A DNA stretch of 64,000 bases from an uncultured Duncaniella sp. (GCA_910586665.1 CAJUIX010000003.1:62001-126000); one strand, 5' to 3'; positions 40,763 to 50,174 are shown, counted from the first letter of the stretch. Program-made: numbers and translations. Notes: generated by a model not told the origin, from the letters alone.

Positions 40763-42916
40763 TTAGTCGCCCATAGTCCGAAGAAGCTCGTCGTTGTCGG
40801 CGGTCCGTTCCATTCTGTCCTTGATGAACTCCATTGCCTCGATTGAGTTGCGGTCGCTAAGGAAGCGGCGCAGAATCCACATACGGTTGAGGGTCTCGTT
40901 GCGGAGCAGGAGGTCGTCACGACGGGTGGACGAAGCCATGATGTCGACGGCTGGGAAGATTCGTTTGTTGGAAAGCTTGCGGTCGAGCTGTAGCTCCATG
41001 TTGCCGGTGCCTTTGAACTCTTCAAAGATGACCTCGTCCATCTTGGAGCTTGTCTCGGTTAGGGCGGTGGCTATGATTGTGAGCGAGCCGCCGTTTTCAA
41101 TGTTACGCGCTGCTCCGAAGAATCTCTTGGGCTTCTGGAGGGCGTTGGCGTCGACACCACCTGAGAGAATCTTGCCTGAGGCAGGTGCGCAGGTGTTGTA
41201 TGCTCGGGCGAGACGGGTGATTGAGTCGAGGAGGATTACTACGTCGTGGCCGCACTCGACCATGCGTTTTGCTTTCTCAAGAACTATAGAAGCAATTTTT
41301 ACATGACGGTCGGCCGGCTCGTCGAATGTCGATGCGATAACTTCGGCATTGACACTGCGGCTCATGTCCGTCACCTCCTCAGGGCGCTCGTCGATGAGGA
41401 GAATCATGATGTATGTTTCGGGGTGATTCTCGGCGATGGCGTTGGCTATGTCTTTTAGAAGCAGTGTTTTACCTGTCTTAGGCGGAGCGACGATGAGACC
41501 GCGCTGACCCTTGCCGATAGGGGAGAACATGTCGACCACGCGGGTGGATATGTTGCTTGAGCGGCCTGATGTAAGGTCAAACTTCTCGTTAGGGAATAGC
41601 GGTGTGAGATGCTCGAAGGCTACACGGTCGCGGATGTATTCGGGTGAGCGCCCATTGACGCTGCGGACAGAGCTGAGAGGATAATATTTGTCGCCTTCGC
41701 GGGGAGCGCGGAGAGTGGCGTCGACCACATCGCCGGTGCGCAGGGCATATTGTTTGATTTGTTCCTTCGTCACAAGGACATCGTCGGGGGAGGGTAGATA
41801 GTTATAGTCGCTTGAACGGAGGAATCCGTGACCTGCGGGGTCAATCTCGAGCACGCCGGTGGTTTCAATTATACCGTCGAAATCATATGGGGCGGGTTGC
41901 TGACGGGCTTGTTCGGGCTGCTGGTTCTTGTTGCGGTTTTTCTTGTTCTTCTTTCCCTGGGTCTGCTTTTCCATTCCGGGTTCCCCCAGGACGATAGGCG
42001 CCGCTGGCTGGGGAACCGCTGCGGTCTGCTGTGCGGCCTGTTCCTTTTCCTGTTGGCTGCGCGGGGTGAATGTGCGGCCTCCGGCGCGGGGGAAGAATGA
42101 GCCGAATGAGCTGTCCTTCGGTCTGAAATCACGCTTGGGCTGGTCCTGCTGCCTTGCGTCAGGGCTGTCAGGCATATCGAGCGGCTGGCCCGGGCGGATG
42201 AAGACGCCGTGGCGCGGACGGTTTTCCTGCTGTGCTTCGTTTTGGGGTGCTTCAGCTTCTGTTACCGATGCCTCGGGAAGAGCCGGCAGGGGCTGCTGGT
42301 CAAAATTCATGAGGTCAAAGCTGCCATTGTTTTTTTCCTCGGGGCTGTTTTCGACCTGGACATTTTCCTCTGTTGCGGCATTGGTGTCAGGCTCTTGCTC
42401 GGGACGGGAGTTGCGCGGAGGACGTCCGCGACGCTTCTTGGGTTGCTGTTCACCTTGTGACTGAGATTCGTTAGCCAGCATACCTGTGTCGGCAGGATTT
42501 ACTTCCTGCACTGCCTCGGTCGGATTCTCGGCCACAGCCTCAGGCTGTTGAGGCTGCTGTGGCTGGTTGTCGCCGGTATTTTTGGGCTTGCGTCCGCGAC
42601 GTTTGGGCTGCTGCCCGGCCTCCTGGTTGTCGGGCTGGACGTTTTCATCGCTTTGATTATTAGCCTGTTCGTCGGCGGGTGATTCTTTTTTCTGACGTGA
42701 AGCGGTGTTTTTATCGTCTTTAGCTTCTTTCTTGTTACGTTTTGACTTGGAAATGTTGGCAGTGGAAGTCGCAGCCACATCTCGCGCCTGCTTTTCGAGG
42801 ATGTCATAGACAAGGCTTTCCCTGTCTGTGGAATCGACCTTCTTGATGCCTTGTGACTTAGCTATTTCCCGCAGCTGCGGGTCGTCCATAGCTTCGAGCT
42901 CATTGTAGTTATACAT
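40763..42916 (-). CDS. rho: transcription termination factor Rho with long disordered insert
   Basis: A 717-residue hexameric RNA helicase, versus 419 in E. coli. Rho_N helical domain (1-50, NYNELEAMDDPQLREIAKSQGI), then a disordered Gln/Pro/Asn/Arg-rich tract (about 55-345). The RNA-binding OB domain follows (about 355-425, GVLEIDPAGHGFLRS), then the ATPase core: Walker A APPKTGKT, Walker B VVILLDSITRLARA, Q/R-loops. A similar insert in Bacteroides thetaiotaomicron Rho has been reported to drive phase separation. A strong minus-strand promoter sits over 400 bp upstream, giving a long leader. Confidence 0.96.
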   Translation of the reverse strand: MYNYNELEAMDDPQLREIAKSQGIKKVDSTDRESLVYDILEKQARDVAATSTANISKSKRNKKEAKDDKNTASRQKKESPADEQANNQSDENVQPDNQEAGQQPKRRGRKPKNTGDNQPQQPQQPEAVAENPTEAVQEVNPADTGMLANESQSQGEQQPKKRRGRPPRNSRPEQEPDTNAATEENVQVENSPEEKNNGSFDLMNFDQQPLPALPEASVTEAEAPQNEAQQENRPRHGVFIRPGQPLDMPDSPDARQQDQPKRDFRPKDSSFGSFFPRAGGRTFTPRSQQEKEQAAQQTAAVPQPAAPIVLGEPGMEKQTQGKKNKKNRNKNQQPEQARQQPAPYDFDGIIETTGVLEIDPAGHGFLRSSDYNYLPSPDDVLVTKEQIKQYALRTGDVVDATLRAPREGDKYYPLSSVRSVNGRSPEYIRDRVAFEHLTPLFPNEKFDLTSGRSSNISTRVVDMFSPIGKGQRGLIVAPPKTGKTLLLKDIANAIAENHPETYIMILLIDERPEEVTDMSRSVNAEVIASTFDEPADRHVKIASIVLEKAKRMVECGHDVVILLDSITRLARAYNTCAPASGKILSGGVDANALQKPKRFFGAARNIENGGSLTIIATALTETSSKMDEVIFEEFKGTGNMELQLDRKLSNKRIFPAVDIMASSTRRDDLLLRNETLNRMWILRRFLSDRNSIEAMEFIKDRMERTADNDELLRTMGD

Positions 42917-43329
42917 ATATAATATATAAGATTGTCGGAGGAGTGTTTTAATTCTCCGGCCTGAGATTATTATAATTGATTGAGTTTTTTATATCAGTGT
43001 TTGGATTTTGCAGTTATCCGATTTATGTTGGATAAAATTAATACCGATAGAAAGGAGAGTTAGTTTCTTGTGAGAAATTTTTGAAAGTACCGTACATGTG
43101 CCGGCTTGATTGTGCCTTTTTCAGAGCGGGCCTAAAAAGGATAGGATGCTCTAAAAGGATAGAGATAGTTAAAACGGTTTATTGGACTGATTGATTTAAT
43201 AATCATTATGCCTTATAGCCCGATGCGGTGAAAGGAATGGGGCCGCTTTTATGGTGCTAATCGTTGTGGTTGTGTTCTTGCGGGGAGTAGTCTTATCGCT
43301 TACAAACAATAAACCACGAGGCTTTTTAA
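42917..43329 (-). promoter_or_regulatory. long 5' leader of rho, C/T-rich candidate Rho-binding stretch
   Basis: Between the rho promoter and the rho ATG lie about 410 nt without a gene. Read on the minus strand, two pyrimidine-rich, G-poor stretches stand out. One lies at about 43240-43290 (CTACTCCCCGCAAG, then ACACAACCACAACG). The other lies at about 43125-43170 (CTATCTCTATCCTTTTAGAG and CATCCTATCCTTTTTAGG, an imperfect direct repeat). Such YC-rich unstructured RNA is what Rho binds, so feedback termination in the leader is plausible (inference). Confidence 0.4.
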
Positions 43330-43336
43330 ATCAGCA

Positions 43337-43368
43337 CAAAGTTACAACCAATTTTGAAATTTAACAAA
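43337..43368 (-). promoter_or_regulatory. promoter of rho
   Basis: Minus strand -33 TTTG (43368-43365), a 20-bp spacer and -7 TAACTTTG (43344-43337): full consensus. Transcription would start near 43329, some 410 nt before the ATG at 42916. Confidence 0.75.
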
Positions 43369-43451
43369 TAAAAGAGGAAAAATGTTTTTGGACGTCGTTG
43401 ATGCTGTGTCGGACCTGTTTTATGTCAGTTTCCAATTATTTATGGATATAA

Positions 43452-43483
43452 TTTGCCTGAAAGAATGAAAAGTCGTAAATTTG
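43452..43483 (+). promoter_or_regulatory. promoter of the nusB operon
   Basis: -33 TTTG (43452-43455), a 20-bp spacer and -7 TAAATTTG (43476-43483): full consensus, about 48 bp above ATG 43532. Confidence 0.75.
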
Positions 43484-43531
43484 CAGCGGTAAAATCATTA
43501 GCAAGATATACAAAATAGCTCTTTTATAGTC

Positions 43532-44971
43532 ATGATAAATCGAGTTCTGATACGAATCAAAGTTGTGCAGCTCCTTTATTCCTACCTGTTGACACAGTGT
43601 GAGTTTAAAATCGAGCCGGCGATAGAAAATCCTTCGCGTGATAAGAAATATGGCCATGAACTTTATCTCGATTTGCTGCTGATGGTTCTTGAAATGTCGG
43701 GTTTCGATGTTTCGTCCGGGCGCCGCCAGTCACCTCTGCGCGGTATGGCCCTAAACAAACATATCGACCATAACGCTTTGGCGCGCGCTCTCAACGGTCT
43801 TGATGAAATCAGGTCGATAATCCTGCGCGGCCGCTCGGGAGTGGCCCAGTTTGACTCAGTCATACCCTCGATTTATGATGCCATCCCCTCTCTTCCGGCT
43901 TATAAAAGCTATATACGCATTAAGAAGCCTGAATTGAAGGACGATGTGGCTCTCTGGATTTCAATTATTACCAATCTCATTGCGAACAACCCTGAGTTTA
44001 TAGCCGTGGCTCGCAAAAATCCTGACTTTACCCTGGCCGGATTTACCCGCGGTATCAATTCGCTCATGTATACACTGAATGATTATAATGACAACCGCTG
44101 GTCATTTAATCATGCCCGCAATGCTCTCGACTATTCACTCGACAAGGCCCATGAACTGTACCACAGTCTGCTTCTGCTCGCTGTGGAAATCACACGCCTC
44201 CAGGACCAGCGTCTCGACAACGCCAAACATAAGTTCCTCCCGACCGACGAGGATCTTCACCCAAATATGCGCTTCGTCGAAAACAAATATATCAAGGCCC
44301 TTGAGGAAAACGAGGATTTTCAGAACTATCTTGGTGAAAACAAAATATCATGGGATGCCGACGCCCTGCTCGTGAGGGGGCTCCTTGACAAGATTGTCGA
44401 GAGTGATATATATAAGGAATATATGTCACGCCGAGAGGACACAACTCTCGAGGAGGATGCCGACTTCTGGCGCCAGGTCTACAAGACCATCATCCTCCCG
44501 GGCGACGAACTTGCCGAGGCGCTTGAATCCAAGAGTGTATATTGGAATGACGACCTCCATGTCATGGGCACCTTCGTCCTTAAAACAATCCGCCGCTTCG
44601 GGCAGAGCCATAACGATGGAGCTGATGTTAGTCTCCTTCCCCAATACAAGGATGAGGAGGACAGCCGCTTCGGTGGCGAGCTCTTCGAGGATGCGATCAA
44701 GAACTACGACCAGTATCGCGAGCAGATTGATGCCTTCGTAAACCGCAATCGTTGGGATGCAGAGCGTCTCGCGTTCATGGATATTGTGATTATGATTACG
44801 GCTATGGCCGAAATCATAAATTTCCCCGCTATACCAATTGCCGTAAGTCTCAACGAATACATTGAGATTGCCAACGCCTACAGCACGCCGCGAAGCGGAG
44901 CGTTTATCAACGGTATCCTCTATTCTGTCATCAACCATCTCAAAGAGGAAGGCAAATTGATGAAAGCCTGA
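43532..44971 (+). CDS. nusB: NusB-like transcription antitermination factor with large insertion
   Basis: A 479-residue protein. The first helix (MINRVLIRIKVVQLLYSYL) and the C-terminal NusB fold (about 390-479, WDAERLAFMDIVIMITAMAEI, PIAVSLNEYIEIANAYSTPRSGAFINGIL) are clear. The middle part DLHPNMRFVENKYIKALEEN and DEEDSRFGGELFEDAI is the Bacteroidetes NusB region. Compared with the roughly 300-residue NusB I recall for Bacteroides, about 165 extra residues (approximately 35-200) separate the first helix from the rest. NusB with NusE binds boxA RNA for rRNA antitermination. It heads nusB-yajC-ybbR-coaE and is divergent from rho. Confidence 0.88.
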   Translation: MINRVLIRIKVVQLLYSYLLTQCEFKIEPAIENPSRDKKYGHELYLDLLLMVLEMSGFDVSSGRRQSPLRGMALNKHIDHNALARALNGLDEIRSIILRGRSGVAQFDSVIPSIYDAIPSLPAYKSYIRIKKPELKDDVALWISIITNLIANNPEFIAVARKNPDFTLAGFTRGINSLMYTLNDYNDNRWSFNHARNALDYSLDKAHELYHSLLLLAVEITRLQDQRLDNAKHKFLPTDEDLHPNMRFVENKYIKALEENEDFQNYLGENKISWDADALLVRGLLDKIVESDIYKEYMSRREDTTLEEDADFWRQVYKTIILPGDELAEALESKSVYWNDDLHVMGTFVLKTIRRFGQSHNDGADVSLLPQYKDEEDSRFGGELFEDAIKNYDQYREQIDAFVNRNRWDAERLAFMDIVIMITAMAEIINFPAIPIAVSLNEYIEIANAYSTPRSGAFINGILYSVINHLKEEGKLMKA

Positions 44972-45022
44972 GCAAAAACTTATAAATAGATAATTTAATC
45001 ACCTAATAACTGACCAATAATT

Positions 45023-45340
45023 ATGCTTAACACAATTCTCCTCCAGTCAATGAATTCAAGCTGGGCCAACATCCTGATGATTGTCGCTCTCATCGCGGTA
45101 TTTTATTTCATGATGATTCGTCCCCAGCAGAAGCGCCAGAATGAAATCAAGAAATTCCGTGAAGGACTCCGTGTCAATGACGCAGTCGTGACCGCCGGCG
45201 GCATCTATGGCAAGATTAAGTCGATTGATGACACTACTTTCGTCGTAGAGATTGCAAAGGACGTACGCATCACTGTCGACAAAGGCTCTGTTTATCCTTC
45301 GGCCCAGCAGGCTGCCGCAGAAAAGGAAAACAAGCAGTAA
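45023..45340 (+). CDS. yajC: preprotein translocase accessory subunit YajC
   Basis: A 105-residue single-pass membrane protein. One helix (about 16-34, NILMIVALIAVFYFMMIRPQQK) is followed by the conserved cytoplasmic part VNDAVVTAGGIYGKIKSIDD. YajC associates with SecDF. Gene order nusB-yajC-ybbR-coaE is, to my knowledge, common in Bacteroidetes. Confidence 0.95.
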   Translation: MLNTILLQSMNSSWANILMIVALIAVFYFMMIRPQQKRQNEIKKFREGLRVNDAVVTAGGIYGKIKSIDDTTFVVEIAKDVRITVDKGSVYPSAQQAAAEKENKQ

Positions 45341-45359
45341 GTTTTATATATAACGGCTT

Positions 45360-46331
45360 ATGAACGAGAAAGCCCGAAAGATGCAGGCCAAAGTGTCCGC
45401 GGCTCTTAAATCGAGTCGCGGGCAAAATGTTTTGCTCTACCTCCTATTTGTGGCGGTAGCCTTTGTCTTTTGGGTCTTTCTGTCGCTCGACACCGAGGTC
45501 CAGCGTGATTTTGAAGTCCCGGTGCAGCTCCAGGATGTCCCTGATAGTGTGACTGTCATTGGCCAGCTCCCTCCGGCAATCGGAGTCAGCGTCAAAGGCA
45601 AGGATTCACAGTTGCTCCGCTTCCTCTGGGGCAAGATGTCGCCTATGAAATTGAAGTGGCAGGACAATGTCGAGGATGGTGCCATCGTGCTTAACCGTCT
45701 GAAGCTCGATTCGAGAGTCAGGGAGTATTTCGGCAACGGCGTGCAGGTCGTATCATGCCGTCCCGACTCACTCTTCTTACCGTTCACTACGCAGCCTGGC
45801 GTCAGGGTCCGTCTCATAGTGCAGGCTGATATCCATCCGAACCTTCAATATATCGTTTCAGGCCCGATAGTGGCAAGCACGGATTCGGTGACACTCTATT
45901 CGACTGCCGATTTGCCACATTCCTTGAAATTCGTCTCAACCGAGCCTATTGTAAAGTCGGATCTTAAGGATACGATGCGTTATGAGGTCAAGGTCAAGCC
46001 GATTGCCGGTGTCAGGATTGTTCCTGACGTGGTGACTGTGACGGTTCCTGTCGAACCGCTGATTGTGCGCAAACGCATGGTCGGTATAGAGGTGGACCAT
46101 CTGCCAGCCGAGACAAATATGATAACCTTCCCTTCGAAAGTGGAAATTAGTTATCTTGTGCCTATGAGCGCATACAACGACGACTATCCCGTAAAGGCAT
46201 ACGTCGATTATCGTGCTGTGAGGCCGTCGCGCAAAAAATTGCCTGTGTCTCTGTCGACAATCCCGGCTGAGTACCACAATGTAAGCTTCACTCCCGACAG
46301 TGTCGACTATATCATTGAGACAGTAAGATAG
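45360..46331 (+). CDS. YbbR-like domain protein
   Basis: A 323-residue protein with one N-terminal membrane helix (about 24-42, VLLYLLFVAVAFVFWVFLSL) and an extracytoplasmic part of YbbR-like repeats (e.g. EVPVQLQDVPDSVTV and IVPDVVTVTVPVE). In Firmicutes the YbbR protein CdaR regulates the diadenylate cyclase CdaA. No cdaA is present here, so only the domain call is made. Cotranscribed with yajC and coaE (gaps 19 and 30 bp). Confidence 0.85.
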   Translation: MNEKARKMQAKVSAALKSSRGQNVLLYLLFVAVAFVFWVFLSLDTEVQRDFEVPVQLQDVPDSVTVIGQLPPAIGVSVKGKDSQLLRFLWGKMSPMKLKWQDNVEDGAIVLNRLKLDSRVREYFGNGVQVVSCRPDSLFLPFTTQPGVRVRLIVQADIHPNLQYIVSGPIVASTDSVTLYSTADLPHSLKFVSTEPIVKSDLKDTMRYEVKVKPIAGVRIVPDVVTVTVPVEPLIVRKRMVGIEVDHLPAETNMITFPSKVEISYLVPMSAYNDDYPVKAYVDYRAVRPSRKKLPVSLSTIPAEYHNVSFTPDSVDYIIETVR

Positions 46332-46361
46332 CATTTATACATTAAGAATACCTATCAAGTT

Positions 46362-46931
46362 ATGTTGACTGCCATTTCAGGAGGCATTGGCTGTGGGAAG
46401 ACGGTTGTAAGCCGCATCGTCAGCGCTATGGGTTTCAGTGTGTATGACTGCGACAGTCATGCCTCGCGCATCATGGACACTGATTCGGAAATCAAGCGCA
46501 TGATAGCCGAGCAAGTACACCCCGGATGTGTCTCTGCCGACGGGAATATTGACCGCCGTCTTCTTGGCGAGATTGTTTTTGCTGATTACGAGGCTCTCCA
46601 GGTTCTGAATTCTATAGTCCACGGGGCAGTCAGAGATGACTTGCGCCGTTGGGCCGACAGGCATCGGGACGAGCATCTGTTTGTCGAGACAGCCATACTC
46701 TATCAGAGCGGCATTGACCGTATGGTTGACGATGTGTGGGAGGTCGAAGCACCCCTTGACTTGAGAATCGAGCGCGTGATGACCCGCAACGGTGTCACCC
46801 GTGAAGAGGTGCTTGCACGAATCGGCTCGCAGGACTCATTTGCTCCTGAAAAACGTCATGAGCATACGCTCATTATAGTCAACGATGCCGTAGAGCCGCT
46901 TCTGCCACAGATTGAGAAGGCTATCGGATGA
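46362..46931 (+). CDS. coaE: dephospho-CoA kinase
   Basis: A 189-residue P-loop kinase for the last step of CoA synthesis. P-loop SGGIGCGKTVVS at the N-terminus, DCDSHASRI (substrate Asp) and the lid RNGVTREEVLARIGSQ are present. Last gene of the nusB operon. With coaBC in the same window, two parts of the CoA pathway are encoded here but in separate operons. Confidence 0.95.
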   Translation: MLTAISGGIGCGKTVVSRIVSAMGFSVYDCDSHASRIMDTDSEIKRMIAEQVHPGCVSADGNIDRRLLGEIVFADYEALQVLNSIVHGAVRDDLRRWADRHRDEHLFVETAILYQSGIDRMVDDVWEVEAPLDLRIERVMTRNGVTREEVLARIGSQDSFAPEKRHEHTLIIVNDAVEPLLPQIEKAIG

Positions 46932-46941
46932 AGATTTGTTT

Positions 46942-46967
46942 GGGGTGTGATATAATATTGTCACCCC
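46942..46967 (+). terminator. weak terminator after coaE
   Basis: GGGGTG/CACCCC stem (46942-46947 and 46962-46967) with partly paired AT-rich interior, followed by GCTTTCGTT. It lies just after the coaE stop and before the polysaccharide operon. Confidence 0.45.
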
Positions 46968-47028
46968 GCTTTCGTTAAATTATTGTAACGCGTGTGGTCG
47001 CGTCGCAATATTCAGCTAAGTAACTTTT

Positions 47029-47832
47029 ATGAAAACCAAATCATTATTACTGAGTCTACTTATAGCCGGCGCCCTGGCGTCGTGCGGTAGCAATAAAACC
47101 GTATTGCCTTATTTTACTGATATATCGACAATTAAGGAGGGTTCATTCCCTGCGGATAACTATCTGACCGATATTAAACCCGACGATGAGTTGTTTATAT
47201 CTGTAACCTCGGCCAATCCCGAGGCCACCGCCATATACAACCTTCCGTCGGCAAATCCGACTACTCGCGAGTTATTCGGTAACACTGTGACCCCCACGCA
47301 GCAGACCTATGTGGTCAACTCCGAGGGTGATATTGATTTCCCCGAACTTGGAAAACTCCATGTGGCGGGTATGAACGTGGAGCAGATTCAGAAAATGATA
47401 TATGACAAGGTCTGCAAGGATGTCGATAATCCGATTGTCACCGTCGATCTTGTAAACTTCCAGGTCAATGTAGCCGGCGAGGTGACAACTCCGGGGACAG
47501 TCAAGGTCACACGCAACAGATTTTCTATCCTCGACGCGCTCTCCGCTGTCGGTGACATGACTCCTTATGGTGAACGCTCCAATGTCTTGCTAATCCGTGA
47601 GAATAATGGTAAGAAAGAGTATGTGCACCTTGACCTGAACTCTTCCGAAGTGCTCTCGTCCCCTTACTATTATCTTCAGCAGAACGACTATATCTATGTC
47701 GAACCTAACAAGGTCCGTCAGGCGAACTCGAAATACAACCAGGACAATGCCTTCAAGCTTTCGGTCATCTCCACGGTCGTGAGTGCGTCGTCGGTCATAG
47801 CGTCGCTTGTCATTGCTCTTACTATGAAATAA
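47029..47832 (+). CDS. Wza-like polysaccharide export lipoprotein
   Basis: A 267-residue outer-membrane lipoprotein: lipobox ALASC (Cys19), a Poly_export domain (about 45-130, DIKPDDELFISVTSANPEA, then GDIDFPELGKLHVAG) and a SLBB domain (about 135-215, VNVAGEVTTPGTVKV). A C-terminal hydrophobic helix (about 243-265) could cross the membrane, as in Wza. It forms the export channel for the polymer, in register with the Wzz/kinase encoded 32 bp downstream. First gene of a seven-gene polysaccharide operon; no consensus promoter was found in the 97-bp gap above it. Confidence 0.92.
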   Translation: MKTKSLLLSLLIAGALASCGSNKTVLPYFTDISTIKEGSFPADNYLTDIKPDDELFISVTSANPEATAIYNLPSANPTTRELFGNTVTPTQQTYVVNSEGDIDFPELGKLHVAGMNVEQIQKMIYDKVCKDVDNPIVTVDLVNFQVNVAGEVTTPGTVKVTRNRFSILDALSAVGDMTPYGERSNVLLIRENNGKKEYVHLDLNSSEVLSSPYYYLQQNDYIYVEPNKVRQANSKYNQDNAFKLSVISTVVSASSVIASLVIALTMK

Positions 47833-47864
47833 ACCAGTTGCATCATATTTAGGAATACGGAAAT

Positions 47865-50162
47865 ATGGCTAAGAATAGCAAGTCGGATTTTATCGACATA
47901 CACTCTTTGGTAAAGACATATCTTTCAAAGTGGTATTGGTTCGTCATTTCGGTGATATTTTTTGTCGGAGTGGGCTACCTGTACACGAGGATGAACAACC
48001 GTCCTATAGCGGTGAGGGCAAACGTCCTTATCCAGCAGGAGGATTCCAACCCGCTGTCAACAGAAATGGGGGGCATGAGCAGCCTCTTCGGCTCAAAGGG
48101 TTTCGTCGAGGACGAAGTGTTTGTGATTGCCTCGCACTCACTGTTTAAAAATGTGGCAAAGGAGCTTGGAATCAACAAACTTCACTATGTTCGCGACGGT
48201 TTCTTGAAAGGGCATCTCGCTTTCCCTGAATTTCCTGTCGATGTCGTGGCTCCGGGTGTGGCCGACACGCTAATGTCTACGCTATATTTCAAAATCAAGG
48301 TCAATGAAAAAGGCCTGGCCGACATAAAGGTCAAGGTTAAGCGTGAAACACTGGCTGATGTGGAGGATGTGAAGCTTCCCGCACAGATTCATACCGATTA
48401 CGGTGACTTTACCGTGGTTACCACGCCTGACTATGTAAAGGGTAAGAAGCTGAAGACCACTATCTCGTTTACCGGCTACGACGTCGCAGCCGAGGAACTC
48501 GACATGGAGGTGCGTGCTCGTCGAGGCAGCAAGAAAAGCAATGTTATCACCCTCGCGCTCGATACTCCCAATCCTCTCTACGGCGAGGCCATTCTCGACA
48601 AAATCATTGAAAAATATAATGAGAGAGGTATTAATGAGAAAAATCTCCAGGGAGAGAAGACTGCAGCCTTCCTCGCGGAACGCACCAACCTGCTCTCGGG
48701 CGAGCTTAATGAGTCAGAATCCGCAATCCAGCAGTATAAAGAGCGTCACGGCATAATTGATGTCGGTTCCGAAGCCTCATATCAGACAACCAAGAAGGCA
48801 CAGATGGAGACCGCGCTCTTCAATACGGAGAAAGAAATTGCCCTTCTGAAGCTTACGCAGGAATTCCTATCTGATTCGCTCAACTACTCGGAGATGATAC
48901 CTATGACGGTCGCAAGCGGATCAGTCCAAAGCGGTATTAATGCCTATAACAGCTTGGTTGTAAGGCGCCTTGACCTTTCTCAGAATGCCAAGCAGAACAG
49001 CTACGCAATCCGTCAGTTGAAAAAGCAGATGGATCTTGTCCGTGCAAATCTTGCCAATTCGAGCGAGAAGGCCCTCGAATCGGCAGAGCTTACCTTGAAA
49101 AATATTGAGTCGGAGCGCAACCGCGCACTCGGCAAACTCAGTAATATCCCGACCCAGGAGCGCGAGTTCATCAACATGAAGCGCCAGCAGGAAATCAAGC
49201 AGCAGATTTATCTCTTCTTGCTTCAGAAGCAGGAGGAAAATGCCATGCTGCTCGCGAATTCTATTCCCAAGGGGCAGATTATCGACGATGCCTTCTCCCT
49301 CAGTGAGCCTCTCGGAGTGTCCAACAAGGTTATTCTTCTGATAGCCTTCGTCCTCGGACTCCTCTGTCCCCCCGCTGTTATCTATGTTCGCAAGCTCCTT
49401 CGCAGCAAGTTTGATACAAAGGAGGATGTCGAGCGCCATGTTTCAGCTCCGATTCTTGGCGAGATGTGTACAGACCGCTCAGGCCGCAGCCTTGTCGTAT
49501 CGGCCACCGATACCTCATCGGCAACTGAATTGTTCCGCCTTATGCGTACCAATCTCCAGTTCATGCTCGGTGGTGAGAAAGACAAGGTCGTACTTCTGAC
49601 ATCGACACGTTCCGGCGAGGGCAAGTCGTTTATCGCCCTTAACCTTGCCGCCACCCTGTCATTGCTTGAGGGCAAGAAGGTGCTCCTCGTAGGCATGGAT
49701 ATTAGAAATCCGCAGCTTGCCAACTATCTCGGCATAAATCCGCCGCTCGGCCTGACAAACTATCTGTCGACAAGCAACGTCGCTCTTGAGTCAATCATCG
49801 AGCCTATGCCGGGTGTGAAAAACTGCGACCTCATAGTCGCCGGTCCGATTCCCCCCAATCCCGCCGAGCTGCTTGCCTCGAAGAAAGTCGACGAGCTGTT
49901 TGCGACATTACGCACGATGTATGACTATATCGTTGTCGACAGTGCTCCTGTCGGTATGGTCAGTGACACCTTTACGCTTGACCGCATAGCAGATGCCACT
50001 GTCTATGTCACCCGTGTCAACTATAGTACTCTTGCCGACCTCCGCTTCGTCGAGCAGATATATGAGGACAAGCGTCTGAAGAAGCTTTCAGTCGTTGTAA
50101 ACGGCACTGCATCGAAGAAGGGCTATGGCTATGGTTATTCAGCTAAGTCTGCACGAAAATAA
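47865..50162 (+). CDS. Wzz chain-length regulator / BY-kinase polysaccharide copolymerase
   Basis: A 765-residue inner-membrane protein. Wzz domain with helix 1 (about 23-42), a periplasmic region with coiled coil (about 260-450), and helix 2 (about 487-507). It joins a cytoplasmic tyrosine autokinase: Walker A TSTRSGEGKS (about 578-587), Walker A' VLLVGMDIRNP, Walker B DYIVVDSAPVG. The tail has only three tyrosines (GYGYGY), fewer than in Wzc. It controls chain length and couples synthesis to the Wza-like exporter next door. Confidence 0.93.
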   Translation: MAKNSKSDFIDIHSLVKTYLSKWYWFVISVIFFVGVGYLYTRMNNRPIAVRANVLIQQEDSNPLSTEMGGMSSLFGSKGFVEDEVFVIASHSLFKNVAKELGINKLHYVRDGFLKGHLAFPEFPVDVVAPGVADTLMSTLYFKIKVNEKGLADIKVKVKRETLADVEDVKLPAQIHTDYGDFTVVTTPDYVKGKKLKTTISFTGYDVAAEELDMEVRARRGSKKSNVITLALDTPNPLYGEAILDKIIEKYNERGINEKNLQGEKTAAFLAERTNLLSGELNESESAIQQYKERHGIIDVGSEASYQTTKKAQMETALFNTEKEIALLKLTQEFLSDSLNYSEMIPMTVASGSVQSGINAYNSLVVRRLDLSQNAKQNSYAIRQLKKQMDLVRANLANSSEKALESAELTLKNIESERNRALGKLSNIPTQEREFINMKRQQEIKQQIYLFLLQKQEENAMLLANSIPKGQIIDDAFSLSEPLGVSNKVILLIAFVLGLLCPPAVIYVRKLLRSKFDTKEDVERHVSAPILGEMCTDRSGRSLVVSATDTSSATELFRLMRTNLQFMLGGEKDKVVLLTSTRSGEGKSFIALNLAATLSLLEGKKVLLVGMDIRNPQLANYLGINPPLGLTNYLSTSNVALESIIEPMPGVKNCDLIVAGPIPPNPAELLASKKVDELFATLRTMYDYIVVDSAPVGMVSDTFTLDRIADATVYVTRVNYSTLADLRFVEQIYEDKRLKKLSVVVNGTASKKGYGYGYSAKSARK

Positions 50163-50174
50163 GCATTTGACGAT

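Noticed and set aside
42100..42750. Suspected frameshift or foreign insert in rho because of odd composition
   Set aside because: The frame stays open and a disordered insert at this position is known in Bacteroides Rho.
46932..47028. Invertible promoter for the polysaccharide operon
   Set aside because: Only one weak hairpin typical of a terminator was found; no paired inverted repeats flanking a promoter and no recombinase gene nearby.
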